From NCBI RefSeq assembly GCF_002266425.1, contig NZ_NPMN01000004.1, forward strand, positions 121,769 through 185,768: a stretch of DNA of 64,000 bases. Direction: 5' to 3'. Below are positions 19,691 through 29,398 of the stretch, piece after piece; position 1 is the stretch's first letter, and each line of letters opens with the position of its first letter. Origin of the DNA: Tissierella sp. P1 (GTDB lineage Bacteria > Bacillota > Clostridia > Tissierellales > Tissierellaceae). The notes beneath the pieces are model-generated. The model worked only from the letters and a program-made list of their open reading frames with translations, had not been told where the DNA came from and did no database searches. The position numbers were made by a program, and so were the translations under genes.

Positions 19691-22384
19691 TTGAGGGAAA
19701 CTAAAAATATAATTAAGAAATATGAACACTTTATAGCAGTAAATAGATTGGATAAATGTAAAGCAAAATATCATTCCCCCGCCTATGGAAAAGCATTAAA
19801 TGTTATGAAAGACAGGAGAAATATGAGGAATAAGGTATGCAATTTTAATCAGTCAATATATGAAGAATTAAAACAAGTTCATTGTTTAGAAGTTAGGGTT
19901 GAAAACCCAAGAAGACTAGATAATTCAAAAAAGAAAATAGCTATAATATTTCATAATCACTTATCAGGAGATTCGGATATAGATAATGTATATGGATTTG
20001 ATTCTATAGAATCTCTTGTGATTCTTTTAAGTAAAATGAAGATAGAAGGATATGATGTAGAATATTTACCTAAGGATGGAAAAGAATTAATTGATAGACT
20101 TCTTAGATATAGCACTAATGAAATAGAATTATCAATAGATGGAAAAAAAGTTTTAATACCAGGGGTTATAAATGGAAATATATTTATAGGTATTCAATAT
20201 TCAAAGGATCTTGGAGATGAATTACTTGAGGAATATTATAGTTCTGATAAATTAGGTAATGATAAATGCTCCCAAGGAATATTTAAAGCAGATGCAGTGA
20301 TACATGTAGGAAGTCATGATATCTCAGAATTGCTGCTAGAGAAATCTGGATTATGCAGTGGATATTACCCGAACATAGTATTAGGAATGATTCCTAGGTC
20401 TCACTATTATGTTATAAAAAATGAAGGAGATGAGGTTCAATCTAGAGGAAAAAGTTATATATCGATGATAGAATGTATGGTACCACCTTTAAATTTTGTT
20501 GGTAGTTATGATGATATTGAAGAGGTTTACAATTTGCTTAGAATGTACTATGATGCGAAACTAAATGGTATGAAGAATTTATATCTTTATAAAAAAATGT
20601 TATGGAAAGAAGTATGCAAATTAAACATCCAAGATGATATTGAATATAGTAAGGAACATGCTTTTAAAGATTTTGATAAATTTTGTGAAATTCTAAGCAG
20701 TTATCTTAATGAAATAAAATTCAGCTATATTAAAGAAGGATTTCACGTTTTGGGAAGAAGTCTTTATGGTGAAGATCTAGTTAATATGATACTGGTAACA
20801 ATGAGTAGTAGAAATGATAGTATACCATCTTTACATGAAGTAATATGTGAAGTCTTTGGATATGATTATGAATTTATGCTAAATAATAAGGGAATGATTG
20901 TGGAAGGCACATCAAAAACCTATGGTGACTTATTAGGAGAAGTAAGCACTGTTGCAAAAAAGATTATAATTCATTTCTATGATTTTAATTTCAAAACAAA
21001 GTATATTGATGGAGTTATACAAAAATATCTAGGAAGTACGAATGATAAGATGGCAGCTATTCTTAGATATATTGCTGAGGAATTGGTACCTAAATTTCAT
21101 GGAGCAAAATATGAAATATACAATCTTATGAAATTACTTAATGGACAATTTGTACCAGCTGTAAAAAGTGAAAATGTATTTATGGGTGATGTGGATACTT
21201 TGCCTCTTGGTAGAAATTTCTATACCTTAAATTCAAGGATTATACTGTCTTCTCTGGCTTGGGAAAAGGGTAAAAAACTTGGTGATGAGGTGCTAAAAGA
21301 TTATGTAAGTAACAATGGGAGATATCCTAAGAGTATTGCTTTGGTTCCATGCTTAGACCCTACTATTAGAAACAGAGAAGAAGATGTAGCAGAGATACTT
21401 TATTTAATGGGATTAAGACCAGTTTGGAATAAGAAAAATTGCGAAGTAGTAGATTTAGAGTTTATATCTATGGAGGAGTTAGGCAGACCAAGAATTGATG
21501 TAATCGTAAAAATCTCTGGATCATTTAGAGATACATTTCAAGGTATTATAGATCTGCTTGATAAAGCGTTTGAGAAAGTATCTGAGTTGGAAGAAAATGA
21601 AAACTATATATATCAACATGTCAAGGCAGATATAGAGAAGGAAATAAAATTGGGATATAGAGAAGAAGATGCAAAAGACAATGCGCTTCTAAGAATATTT
21701 GGATCTAAGGCAGGAACTTATGGAACTGGGATAGACAAAGCTATTGATATTGAGAGATGGAATAATGGAGAAGATTTATCAGAGATATACTTAAATTCTC
21801 AAGGGTATGCCTACGGTAGAGGAAAGAATGGTAAATTTGAGAAAGAGCAGCTTATAGAAAAATTGAGAAGAGTAGATGTAACTGTTCAAAATATAATTAG
21901 CAGAGAAATTGATATTTTAGATAGTAGTGATTATTATCAATATCATGGTGGACTTGCCTGTGCTGTTAAAGCAATTTCTGGAAAGCAACCTAAGATGTAT
22001 TATGGAGATAGCAGCAATCCAATTGATATAAAAGCAAGAAATATAGCTACAGAATTAAAATATATATATAGGATTAGAGTACTAAATTCGAACTGGATTA
22101 AATCTATGAAGAAACATGGTTATAAATCAGCAGGATATATTTATAATACCATAAGTAACTCCTTTGGATGGGATGCTACTTCTCATATTATGGAAAATTG
22201 GATGTATGAAGAATTAGCAGAAAAGTACGTGTTCAGTGAAGATATAAAAGAATGGTTTGAAGAAAATAATCCTATGGCCCTGTATAATATTGTGGAAAAA
22301 CTTTTAGAGGCCTATAGAAGAAAAATGTGGGACCCAAAGGAGGGTACTTTAGAAAAATTTGTAATGTATATATCTAAAATATAG
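19691..22384 (+). CDS. CobN/BchH-family metal-chelatase large-subunit-like protein, riboswitch controlled
   Basis: Resembles the large subunit of cobalt/magnesium chelatases that insert metal into a tetrapyrrole. The C-terminal half holds the family blocks: LNSRIILSSLAWEKGK (near residue 525), PKSIALVPCLDPTIRNREED, RPRIDVIVKISGSFRDTF, LRIFGSKAGTYGTGID, GYAYGRG and YQYHGGLACAV. At about 897 residues it is shorter than aerobic CobN (usually well over 1,000), the N-terminal part being most reduced. No CobS/CobT or ChlI/ChlD partner is in the window. TTG 19691 has the Shine-Dalgarno agaggtga; ATG 19658 in frame has none. A B12 riboswitch upstream supports a corrinoid role; the substrate is not certain. 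Confidence 0.8.
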   Translation: MRETKNIIKKYEHFIAVNRLDKCKAKYHSPAYGKALNVMKDRRNMRNKVCNFNQSIYEELKQVHCLEVRVENPRRLDNSKKKIAIIFHNHLSGDSDIDNVYGFDSIESLVILLSKMKIEGYDVEYLPKDGKELIDRLLRYSTNEIELSIDGKKVLIPGVINGNIFIGIQYSKDLGDELLEEYYSSDKLGNDKCSQGIFKADAVIHVGSHDISELLLEKSGLCSGYYPNIVLGMIPRSHYYVIKNEGDEVQSRGKSYISMIECMVPPLNFVGSYDDIEEVYNLLRMYYDAKLNGMKNLYLYKKMLWKEVCKLNIQDDIEYSKEHAFKDFDKFCEILSSYLNEIKFSYIKEGFHVLGRSLYGEDLVNMILVTMSSRNDSIPSLHEVICEVFGYDYEFMLNNKGMIVEGTSKTYGDLLGEVSTVAKKIIIHFYDFNFKTKYIDGVIQKYLGSTNDKMAAILRYIAEELVPKFHGAKYEIYNLMKLLNGQFVPAVKSENVFMGDVDTLPLGRNFYTLNSRIILSSLAWEKGKKLGDEVLKDYVSNNGRYPKSIALVPCLDPTIRNREEDVAEILYLMGLRPVWNKKNCEVVDLEFISMEELGRPRIDVIVKISGSFRDTFQGIIDLLDKAFEKVSELEENENYIYQHVKADIEKEIKLGYREEDAKDNALLRIFGSKAGTYGTGIDKAIDIERWNNGEDLSEIYLNSQGYAYGRGKNGKFEKEQLIEKLRRVDVTVQNIISREIDILDSSDYYQYHGGLACAVKAISGKQPKMYYGDSSNPIDIKARNIATELKYIYRIRVLNSNWIKSMKKHGYKSAGYIYNTISNSFGWDATSHIMENWMYEELAEKYVFSEDIKEWFEENNPMALYNIVEKLLEAYRRKMWDPKEGTLEKFVMYISKI

Positions 22385-22515
22385 ACACTCTTAAGATGAT
22401 AAATAACTAGAAGATTATGATTATAGACTTTTATATTACTTAAAAAGGAATTCTAGAAATTAAAGTATGATGAAATGTCTATTGTATAAAATATAACATT
22501 ATATTTTATGTGATT

Positions 22516-22558
22516 AGTAAAAAGGTCCCATAATAGGGAGCTTCAGTTTTTGTAAAAT
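22516..22558 (+). repeat. Flanking direct repeat, copy 2
   Basis: Near-copy of 19143-19187: AGTAAAAAGGTCCCATAATA then AGTTTTTGTAAAA, with changes in the stem (GGGAGC instead of GGGACT) that weaken the terminator. Lies between the CobN-like gene and mbl. Confidence 0.7.
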
Positions 22559-22644
22559 TTTGAAGAAATTGCCAAAAAAAGAAGGAGTTTTGGAATTTAT
22601 GTAGAATATAATATGGGATAAGGATAATTAAGGAGGAATTTTCT

Positions 22645-23676
22645 ATGTGTGGTTTGAGAGCGGATATAGGGATAGATTTAGGAACAGCCAGCGTATTAGT
22701 ATACGTGAAAGGAAAAGGAATAGTTTTAAAGGAACCCTCTGTTGTTGCTATAGATCAAAATACAAATAAGTTTTTAGCTGTTGGTGAAGAAGCAAGAAAA
22801 ATGCTAGGCAGAACTCCCGGAAATATTATAGCTATTAGACCTATGAGAGATGGAGTTATATCTGATTATGATATAACTGAAAGAATGTTGAAGTACTTTA
22901 TACAGAAGGCTGTAGGTAGGTATTTACTTAAACCTAGAGTTATAGTATGTGTACCTAGCGGAATAACCGAAGTAGAAAAAAGAGCAGTTATGGAAGCTAG
23001 CAATCAAGCAGGGGCTATAAAGACATATTTGATTGAGGAACCTATAGCTGCAGCAATTGGAGCAGGGATAGATATCACTGAACCAAGCGGTAATATGATA
23101 GTTGATATCGGCGGGGGAACTACAGATGTAGCTATCATTTCTTTAGGAGGCATAGTAGTCAGCCGATCTATAAAGATAGCAGGAGATGAATGTGACGAAG
23201 CCATATCTAAGTATATTAGAAAAAAATATAATATGATGATCGGAGAGAGATCTGCTGAAGAATTGAAGCTTAGTATTGGATCTGCATATAGAAGAGAAGA
23301 AGAGGAATTTAAGGAAGTAAGAGGAAGAAATTTGCTCACAGGACTGCCTATAACTGTAAATGTATCTTCTACTGATATGCTTGAAGCTCTCAAGGACCCT
23401 ATACAAGAGATTGTAGATACAGTTCATATAGTTTTAGAAAGAACTCCGCCAGAGTTAGCTGCTGATATTAGTAATAAGGGAATATTAATGACTGGAGGAG
23501 GAGCTTTACTTTATGGAATGGATAAGCTAATCACGGAAAAAACAGGTATTTCAGTACATGTAGCAAATGAACCAATATCTTGTGTTGCTAGAGGAACTGG
23601 AAAGGCTTTAGAGTGGGTACAGTATTTAGATAGTAATATAGTAGAAGATAATACAACAAAAAAATATAGAGGCTAA
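22645..23676 (+). CDS. mbl: Rod-shape-determining protein Mbl/MreB (actin-like)
   Basis: Actin-like ATPase that guides lateral wall synthesis. Phosphate-1 motif GIDLGTASVLVY, phosphate-2 VDIGGGTTDVAIIS, connecting EEPIAAAIGAG and adenosine motif LMTGGGALLYGMD are intact; 343 residues. The position after spoIIID and before flhO/flhP points to the Mbl paralogue rather than MreB of the mreBCD operon. Shine-Dalgarno aggagga before ATG 22645. Its stop codon is part of the next promoter's -35 element. Confidence 0.93.
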   Translation: MCGLRADIGIDLGTASVLVYVKGKGIVLKEPSVVAIDQNTNKFLAVGEEARKMLGRTPGNIIAIRPMRDGVISDYDITERMLKYFIQKAVGRYLLKPRVIVCVPSGITEVEKRAVMEASNQAGAIKTYLIEEPIAAAIGAGIDITEPSGNMIVDIGGGTTDVAIISLGGIVVSRSIKIAGDECDEAISKYIRKKYNMMIGERSAEELKLSIGSAYRREEEEFKEVRGRNLLTGLPITVNVSSTDMLEALKDPIQEIVDTVHIVLERTPPELAADISNKGILMTGGGALLYGMDKLITEKTGISVHVANEPISCVARGTGKALEWVQYLDSNIVEDNTTKKYRG

Positions 23677-23700
23677 AGTTTTGATTAGAGTAGCCGATAA
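23674..23700 (+). promoter_or_regulatory. Sigma-28 (SigD/FliA) promoter of flhO-flhP-flgJ
   Basis: TAAA (23674-23677), 15-base spacer, GCCGATAA (23693-23700): a perfect match to the flagellar sigma consensus. The TAA stop codon of mbl forms the first three bases of the -35 element. Start of transcription would be near 23708, 28 bases before flhO. Confidence 0.92.
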
Positions 23701-23735
23701 TATATTAGATATCGATTATTAGGATGTGATAAAAG

Positions 23736-24776
23736 ATGAACAGAAGTCTATATATTGGAGCTACTTCTTTAGTAGCTAATCAAAAGAAGTTAGATGTTCT
23801 CTCAAATAATTTAGCCAATATAAATACTGCAGGATTTAAAAGGGATATTTCTCTAACAGAATCCTTTCCAGAGAAATTACTGGCAAAAATGAGTAGAACT
23901 CCAGAGTTAAGAAATATAGCAGGAGAGAATAATATTACCTATGAAACTAATGGACAAGTACACACTGCACGAACTCAAGAAGGATATTTTGTGGTAAACA
24001 CTTCTAGGGGAAAATCTTATGTTAAGGAAATAGAATTTGTAGTAGATGAAGAAGGTTACTTAAAAACTTCTTACAAGAATCTAGAGGATGAGCATAAAAC
24101 TGATTATGAAAACTATATAATTAATAACAATGGAAACAGGGTACAACAAGCTGGAGATATGGAAAATCTTCTACAGGGTTTAGTTTATAATCCGCCATCA
24201 TATATTATAGGAACTATGAGTGGAGGAGTTAGATTTCAAAAGCTGTTTACAGATTTTACAAATGGTGGACTTATTGATACTGGTGGGACATTAGATGTTG
24301 CCATAAAGGGCAATGGATTCTTTAAAATTCAAGGGGAAAATGGAGAGACTCTATATACCAGAAATGGATCCTTTGCAATAACAGAAGGATATCTAACAGA
24401 CCTAGACGGAAGAAGAGTATTAGGAAGAAATGGAACAATCTTTTTAGGAAATGGTACTATAGATATTTTATCTGATGGAGAGATTCAGATTGATGGCAAT
24501 CCAGTTGATACTTTAGATATAGTGGATATTAATAATAAGGAATTCCTAAGAAAACGTGGAGATAATATTTTCTATATGGCAGATAATACCGTAGCAGAAG
24601 AGAATATATTTGACGGTGAAATATTACAAGGTTATCTTGAGGGTTCTAATATGAATCCTATATCTGGTATGGTTGAAATGATAAATTTGTTAAGAGAGTT
24701 TGAAGCAAATCAAAAAGTAATTAAGATGCAAGATGAAATGTTAGAAAAAGCAGCTAATGAAATAGGAAGAGTGTAG
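23736..24776 (+). CDS. flhO: Flagellar hook-basal-body rod protein FlhO (FlgF-like)
   Basis: Axial rod component of the flagellar basal body, secreted through the flagellar export gate. N-terminal rod motif LVANQKKLDVLSNNLANINT with the ANxNTxG-type signature, a variable middle, the conserved GNGFFKIQGENGETLYTRNG block, and the C-terminal LLREFEANQKVIKMQDEML helix. 346 residues. The order mbl-flhO-flhP mirrors Bacillus. Driven by the sigma-28 promoter just upstream. Confidence 0.9.
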   Translation: MNRSLYIGATSLVANQKKLDVLSNNLANINTAGFKRDISLTESFPEKLLAKMSRTPELRNIAGENNITYETNGQVHTARTQEGYFVVNTSRGKSYVKEIEFVVDEEGYLKTSYKNLEDEHKTDYENYIINNNGNRVQQAGDMENLLQGLVYNPPSYIIGTMSGGVRFQKLFTDFTNGGLIDTGGTLDVAIKGNGFFKIQGENGETLYTRNGSFAITEGYLTDLDGRRVLGRNGTIFLGNGTIDILSDGEIQIDGNPVDTLDIVDINNKEFLRKRGDNIFYMADNTVAEENIFDGEILQGYLEGSNMNPISGMVEMINLLREFEANQKVIKMQDEMLEKAANEIGRV

Positions 24777-24786
24777 GAGGTATAAT

Positions 24787-25581
24787 ATGAGATCATTATG
24801 GACTGCAGCTACAGGAATGAAGGCACAGCAATTTAATATAGATACTATATCTAATAACTTAGCAAATGTAAATACGACTAGTTATAAAGTGCAAAGAGCT
24901 GAATTTAAAGACTTATTTTATGCAAATATAAAAAGAGCTAATATAAATGATGATCAAGGAAGGCCGGTAAATCTTGAAGTAGGCCATGGTGTTATGCCAG
25001 TAGCTACTAAGAGAGATTTTAGGACAAGTAGTTTTATGGAGACTCAAGGAACTTATGATTTTGCTATAAATGGAGAAGGGTTCTTTGCAGTGGAATTGCC
25101 AAATGGAGATATAAGATATACTAGAGATGGAAGCTTCAAGTTAAGTATCGACGGAGATGAGGCCACTTTAGTTACTTCGGAAGGATATTTTGTACTTAGT
25201 GAAGACGACGATTTAATTACTATAGAGACAGGAATTAAAGATATTACAGTTGATGAACTGGGATATATTTATGGTAAAGATGAAGATGATGAAACAGTTG
25301 AGATTGGAAGACTTATGTTGGTTAACTTTATGAATCCAGAAGGTCTTCAATCTGAGGGTCAAAATCTATATAGGGCAACTGCAGCTTCTGGCGAAGAAAT
25401 ACTTTTAGAGGCTGAAGAAATGAGTACTAGGGTAATACAAGGATATTTAGAAGCGTCAAATGTTCAAGTAGTAGATGAAATGGTAAAGATGATTACTGCA
25501 CAAAGAGCGTATGAAATCAATTCAAAGACAATTACTACCTCTGATGAAATGTTGCAATTAGCCAATAATTTAAAAAGATAA
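24787..25581 (+). CDS. flhP: Flagellar distal rod protein FlhP/FlgG
   Basis: Distal rod protein. N-terminal MRSLWTAATGMKAQQFNID with ISNNLANVNTTSYK, the internal AINGEGFFAVELPNGDIRYTRDG block and C-terminal YLEASNVQVVDEMVKMITAQRAYE are FlgG-family signatures; 264 residues. Shine-Dalgarno taggaggt, 10 bases after the flhO stop: same operon. Confidence 0.92.
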   Translation: MRSLWTAATGMKAQQFNIDTISNNLANVNTTSYKVQRAEFKDLFYANIKRANINDDQGRPVNLEVGHGVMPVATKRDFRTSSFMETQGTYDFAINGEGFFAVELPNGDIRYTRDGSFKLSIDGDEATLVTSEGYFVLSEDDDLITIETGIKDITVDELGYIYGKDEDDETVEIGRLMLVNFMNPEGLQSEGQNLYRATAASGEEILLEAEEMSTRVIQGYLEASNVQVVDEMVKMITAQRAYEINSKTITTSDEMLQLANNLKR

Positions 25582-25627
25582 TTAATAATTATAGTATAAT
25601 AATTTAAAAGAATAATGAGGTGAACTA

Positions 25628-25960
25628 ATGGAAATATCACCAACTAATAATATTATAAATACGGATAGAGATCCTTCTTTAGTTCAGAAAAAAATTGAGA
25701 ATTTGAAACATACTGAAGATGATAAAAAATTGATGGATGTATGTCGTGAATTCGAAAGCATATTTATTTATATGATGCTAAAGGAAATGAAAAAAACCGT
25801 TCCTGATGATAATGGTTTAATAGAGAAATCTCAGGGGACACGTATATTTGAAGAAATGCATCTAGAAGAATTATCTAAGGAAATGACTAAAGGAGATAAT
25901 AGCGTAGGTATAGCTAAGATGCTGTATAATCAATTTAAAAATGGTTATGTAAGATTATAA
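25628..25960 (+). CDS. flgJ: Rod-binding protein (FlgJ N-terminal domain)
   Basis: 110-residue protein equivalent to the rod-capping N-terminal domain of FlgJ, without the muramidase domain seen in proteobacterial FlgJ. Motif CREFESIFIYMMLKEMKKTVP and the C-terminal MLYNQFKNG fit the family. It would help rod assembly. Last gene of the flhO operon; a bidirectional terminator overlaps its end. Confidence 0.85.
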   Translation: MEISPTNNIINTDRDPSLVQKKIENLKHTEDDKKLMDVCREFESIFIYMMLKEMKKTVPDDNGLIEKSQGTRIFEEMHLEELSKEMTKGDNSVGIAKMLYNQFKNGYVRL

Positions 25961-25996
25961 AATGACTTAGGAATGTATTCCTAAGTCATTTTCATT
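25959..25996. terminator. Bidirectional terminator between flgJ and the convergent gene
   Basis: Perfect 15-16 bp stem AAAATGACTTAGGAAT / ATTCCTAAGTCATTTT (25959-25974 and 25977-25992) with T tracts on both strands, between converging genes. Confidence 0.92.
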
Positions 25997-28863
25997 TACT
26001 TACCTACTTTAACTCCTGGCTTCTCAAATAATGGAGAAACGGTGTAAGTTACATCAGAGCCATTTACTGTAAACTCTATAATAGATAAATCATAAATATC
26101 TTCTGGTTTTCCTAAAGTTTTAGTATTTAATCCAATATATCTTATGCCATCTTTTAAATCTGAAGTATTGGAATTACCTCCGTGGACAACGAATATATTC
26201 TTACCTTTTTCTCTAGTTTCAACTAAATGCTTATGAAGAAGGTCTGCTTCTAAAGTATCTGTAAATCCATTGGAACCGAATATCGGTGTAGGGAATAAAA
26301 GAACGATATTGTTTTCAGTTGTTCCATTTAAATCAGCCTTTAATTTATTCCATTGTTCAGCATTAGTTTCCCTAATACCATTCTTCCCAGTATTTACATT
26401 TATAAAAGCGACATCTTGATGTTTGTTTCTTTTATAAGCTCCAGATGCATCAATCCTTGCATAATTAGTTAAGCCCTTTACAAACTCATTTGACATACCG
26501 TTTAAAGAAATAGCTATTTTGTGAGTATTAATCTTAGATTTAATTTTAGAGCTAGCATCATATTTTACTAATTGATTTAATCCCTTTGGCTCCATGAATA
26601 CAGCAAAGGAAAAGCCATCTTTATTAACATTAGTTTTAATATTTTTGCTATCCTTTAATGTACTTGGAGTAGGCAATACTATATTACCTAGTGTAGGAGG
26701 ATAGAATGCTGTAAGACCATCAAATAATAGTTCTCCTGATTGTTTCTTTAGATTATCAGTTTCAACAGGATAAATTTTTTCTAAAACTATAGGGTATGAA
26801 ACATTTGATGGAATATTAGTTGTTACAAACTGCCATCCAGTCCAATCAATAGTTTTTACAAAGTCAATTGTATGTGAATTACCTTTATTGTCTTTTATAG
26901 TTCCTCTTAACCAGCTGCCACTATTATCTCCATTGACCCATAGGCCCAATTTTCTTGGTACACCTTGTATAGGTAGCCCAATATTTTCACCATTCATTAG
27001 AGTTAGATATGCTGCTCTAGTGTTTTCTCCTTGAGAGAAATCGTATTTTAATGATATGGATGAATTCCCTTCCTTTGCATCACTACTAAGACCTATTCCA
27101 CCTATTACTGTTTCTGGATATGCAGAAAATCTTAAATTATCAAGGGACTCAAATCTCTCTACTAATTTACCTTCACTACCAATAGATACTAAGATATTTT
27201 CAATTCCTTCGCCTAGTTTAGCAGTAAGAACACCTGCTACAGATGTATCAGCGCTATAAAATATTCCGTTAGTTACGCTTCCGATATTATTTATAGTTGT
27301 AAACGTAATATCCTCAGGATATATCTTAGCTTGATATCCATTTTCATCTTTACCATAGAATATAGGTAAGGTTTTTTCACTATTTATATCTATATTGAAG
27401 TTAGACATATCAGTAGTTAAATCTTTTACATTGCCTAATACATTGATGTCTATTGAATTAGTTATATTATCATAATTGGCAGTGATTTTTGCTTTTCCTT
27501 GGGAAAGAGCTTTGAAACTATTGCCAGCTATGTTACCATTTACTCCCTCTTGAGTAAATACAAGTTTAGATTCATCAATAGTTACAGGATTATGATACTG
27601 GTCATATCCCTTTACTGTAAATTCTCTTGTAGTGTTTATAAACATATTGCTATCATCAGTAGACACCTTAATATATGATAATTCGCCTACAGGAGCATTA
27701 GAGAATACTCCTACACCATTTACAACAGGTCTCTCAGCACCTTCAGATGGTTTATTTACTATTACGGCTTTTTGAGAATCAACAGGTTTTATAGCCATGG
27801 CAGTAGAACCACCACCATCTAAATTTAAGGCATTGTACGCTCCAAGCTCTTTAAAGATTGCTCCAAACATTTCTTGAGTAACTCCCTTAAAGGAAGTATC
27901 TCTACCATCTATAGTCACTAAAATTACCTCTGTACCGTCTTTATTAATTCCAATCCCAGTTCTAGGAGCATTTCCAGGAGAATCAAGATCGGGGCGGTTT
28001 AATTCGCCATTTTTAAGTATATAACTTCCTCCACCTATGGAAAACTTGATATTGTTAATATCTGGAGTACTGGATATATTAAGCTCTATAGAATCACCTA
28101 CAGAAAAGGTTTGAAGTTCCTGTGATTTTTGATAACCCCTTACTATCAATACATAACCATCTTCAGGAATATCTATAGCCTCTTGACCGACCCTTACATC
28201 TGTTACTATATCATTTTTTACAACTACCTCTACTAAATCATTATGGAATTTAGTTCCTATGGATTTAGGGCCCCAGTGTTTATTTAGAAGAGTTACAGCA
28301 TCGAAATATGTCGACACATTATTTACGGCATTTATGTTGATTTTATTTCCTTTTGTAAGATTAGTAGCTTCCATTGTCCTCTGGAAATAGTCAATATTAG
28401 CATTATTTAAAAAATCTACAAAGAATCCGGGAAGCAAAGGTTTAGCATCATCCCGACGGGCAGTTAAAAGCTCACCATTTTCTATTAATGCACCCAAAGT
28501 TGATGGCATGGGGCTGTAATTGAAAAAATCTCCATTTATTCCAGCTACAGCATTATGTTTTTCTACCATGGAACTAACCTTGTCCCTACTTGGCATACCA
28601 TTTGGATTTATTAGACTTTTTATCTCAGTATGTGGGTCTAATAGATTGATTCTAAGAACATTTATATTCCACCATCCAGCAGTAGTGAAACGCATTATTT
28701 TCTCATGGACTACTCCAGAGGAAATATTATTCTTTTCAATATTTTGATATATGGAATATGGCATGTTTACAGTAATTTTATTTGCTAAGACTGGTCCAGT
28801 AGATGTAAAAATCGTAGTAGCAGTTAGCAAAGATACAAAAACTTTCTTTAAATTTTTTTTCAT
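25996..28863 (-). CDS. Secreted phosphodiester-glycosidase (NAGPA-type) multidomain protein
   Basis: Exported protein: signal peptide MKKNLKKVFVSLLTATTIF...VLA, then a NAGPA/phosphodiester glycosidase domain (about 75-395) with GINGDFFNYSPMPSTLGALI, the VTIDGRDTSFKGVTQEM block, LNLDGGGSTAMAI and NGVGVFS; an Ig-like/Big domain (about 400-490); a jelly-roll carbohydrate-binding-like region (about 575-715); and a C-terminal region resembling a metallophosphoesterase fold (VVHGGNSN, GFTDTLEADLLH). In eubacteria such proteins are linked to exopolysaccharide or wall glycan processing; the substrate is unknown. The start is Met at 28863, after Shine-Dalgarno gaggtgag, not 28911. 955 residues; monocistronic. 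Confidence 0.82.
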   Translation of the reverse strand: MKKNLKKVFVSLLTATTIFTSTGPVLANKITVNMPYSIYQNIEKNNISSGVVHEKIMRFTTAGWWNINVLRINLLDPHTEIKSLINPNGMPSRDKVSSMVEKHNAVAGINGDFFNYSPMPSTLGALIENGELLTARRDDAKPLLPGFFVDFLNNANIDYFQRTMEATNLTKGNKININAVNNVSTYFDAVTLLNKHWGPKSIGTKFHNDLVEVVVKNDIVTDVRVGQEAIDIPEDGYVLIVRGYQKSQELQTFSVGDSIELNISSTPDINNIKFSIGGGSYILKNGELNRPDLDSPGNAPRTGIGINKDGTEVILVTIDGRDTSFKGVTQEMFGAIFKELGAYNALNLDGGGSTAMAIKPVDSQKAVIVNKPSEGAERPVVNGVGVFSNAPVGELSYIKVSTDDSNMFINTTREFTVKGYDQYHNPVTIDESKLVFTQEGVNGNIAGNSFKALSQGKAKITANYDNITNSIDINVLGNVKDLTTDMSNFNIDINSEKTLPIFYGKDENGYQAKIYPEDITFTTINNIGSVTNGIFYSADTSVAGVLTAKLGEGIENILVSIGSEGKLVERFESLDNLRFSAYPETVIGGIGLSSDAKEGNSSISLKYDFSQGENTRAAYLTLMNGENIGLPIQGVPRKLGLWVNGDNSGSWLRGTIKDNKGNSHTIDFVKTIDWTGWQFVTTNIPSNVSYPIVLEKIYPVETDNLKKQSGELLFDGLTAFYPPTLGNIVLPTPSTLKDSKNIKTNVNKDGFSFAVFMEPKGLNQLVKYDASSKIKSKINTHKIAISLNGMSNEFVKGLTNYARIDASGAYKRNKHQDVAFINVNTGKNGIRETNAEQWNKLKADLNGTTENNIVLLFPTPIFGSNGFTDTLEADLLHKHLVETREKGKNIFVVHGGNSNTSDLKDGIRYIGLNTKTLGKPEDIYDLSIIEFTVNGSDVTYTVSPLFEKPGVKVGK

Positions 28864-29086
28864 AATCTCACCTCGTAATATTTTATGTAATTTTTTGGTA
28901 GAAACTTTCAATTCTCCCTTTTTTCCCTGTGATTACTTGTCCATTCTATTATATAATTTAAATATATCAATTAGGTTACAAACATATTACAAGTTGAGGA
29001 CAATAACAATTGAAAGCTGATAAAGAATGAAATAACAAAGTGTAGGAAACTAATAGAAGAGTTATAGATATTAAAACAAAAAAATA

Positions 29087-29118
29087 AAAAAATGACTAAA
29101 GATTTCTTTAGTCATTTT
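29087..29118 (-). terminator. Terminator downstream of tRNA-Pro
   Basis: AAATGACTAAAG/CTTTAGTCATTT stem just past the tRNA 3' end on the minus strand, followed on that strand by a long T-rich tract (the A-rich stretch at 29074-29092). Confidence 0.85.
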
Positions 29119-29123
29119 GTCGA

Positions 29124-29200
29124 TGGTCGGGGTGAGAGGATTTGAACCCCCGGCCCCATGGTCCCAAACCACGTGCGCTACCAAACTGCGCTACACCCCG
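29124..29200 (-). tRNA. tRNA-Pro (anticodon UGG)
   Basis: On the minus strand from 29200: acceptor stem CGGGGTG pairs with CACCCCG, D-arm GCGCAGTTTGGTAGCGC, anticodon loop TTTGGGA giving UGG, T-arm CGGGGGTTCAAATCCTCTC, and a genomically encoded CCA (29126-29124). 77 bases including CCA. Confidence 0.97.
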
Positions 29201-29398
29201 TCGCTCACTCAACTATTATAGTATACGACGGATTTGGAGAAAATGCAATAGTATAAAATTGGTAGTATTCGACTAAAATAAGATGAATATAAGATATAAT
29301 GTAAAAAAACGCACTATATTAAAAATAATCTATAAATATCTCTATATATCTCTTGTTTTTCATATGAATCAAAAATAAATAATTTGAATAATACTATT

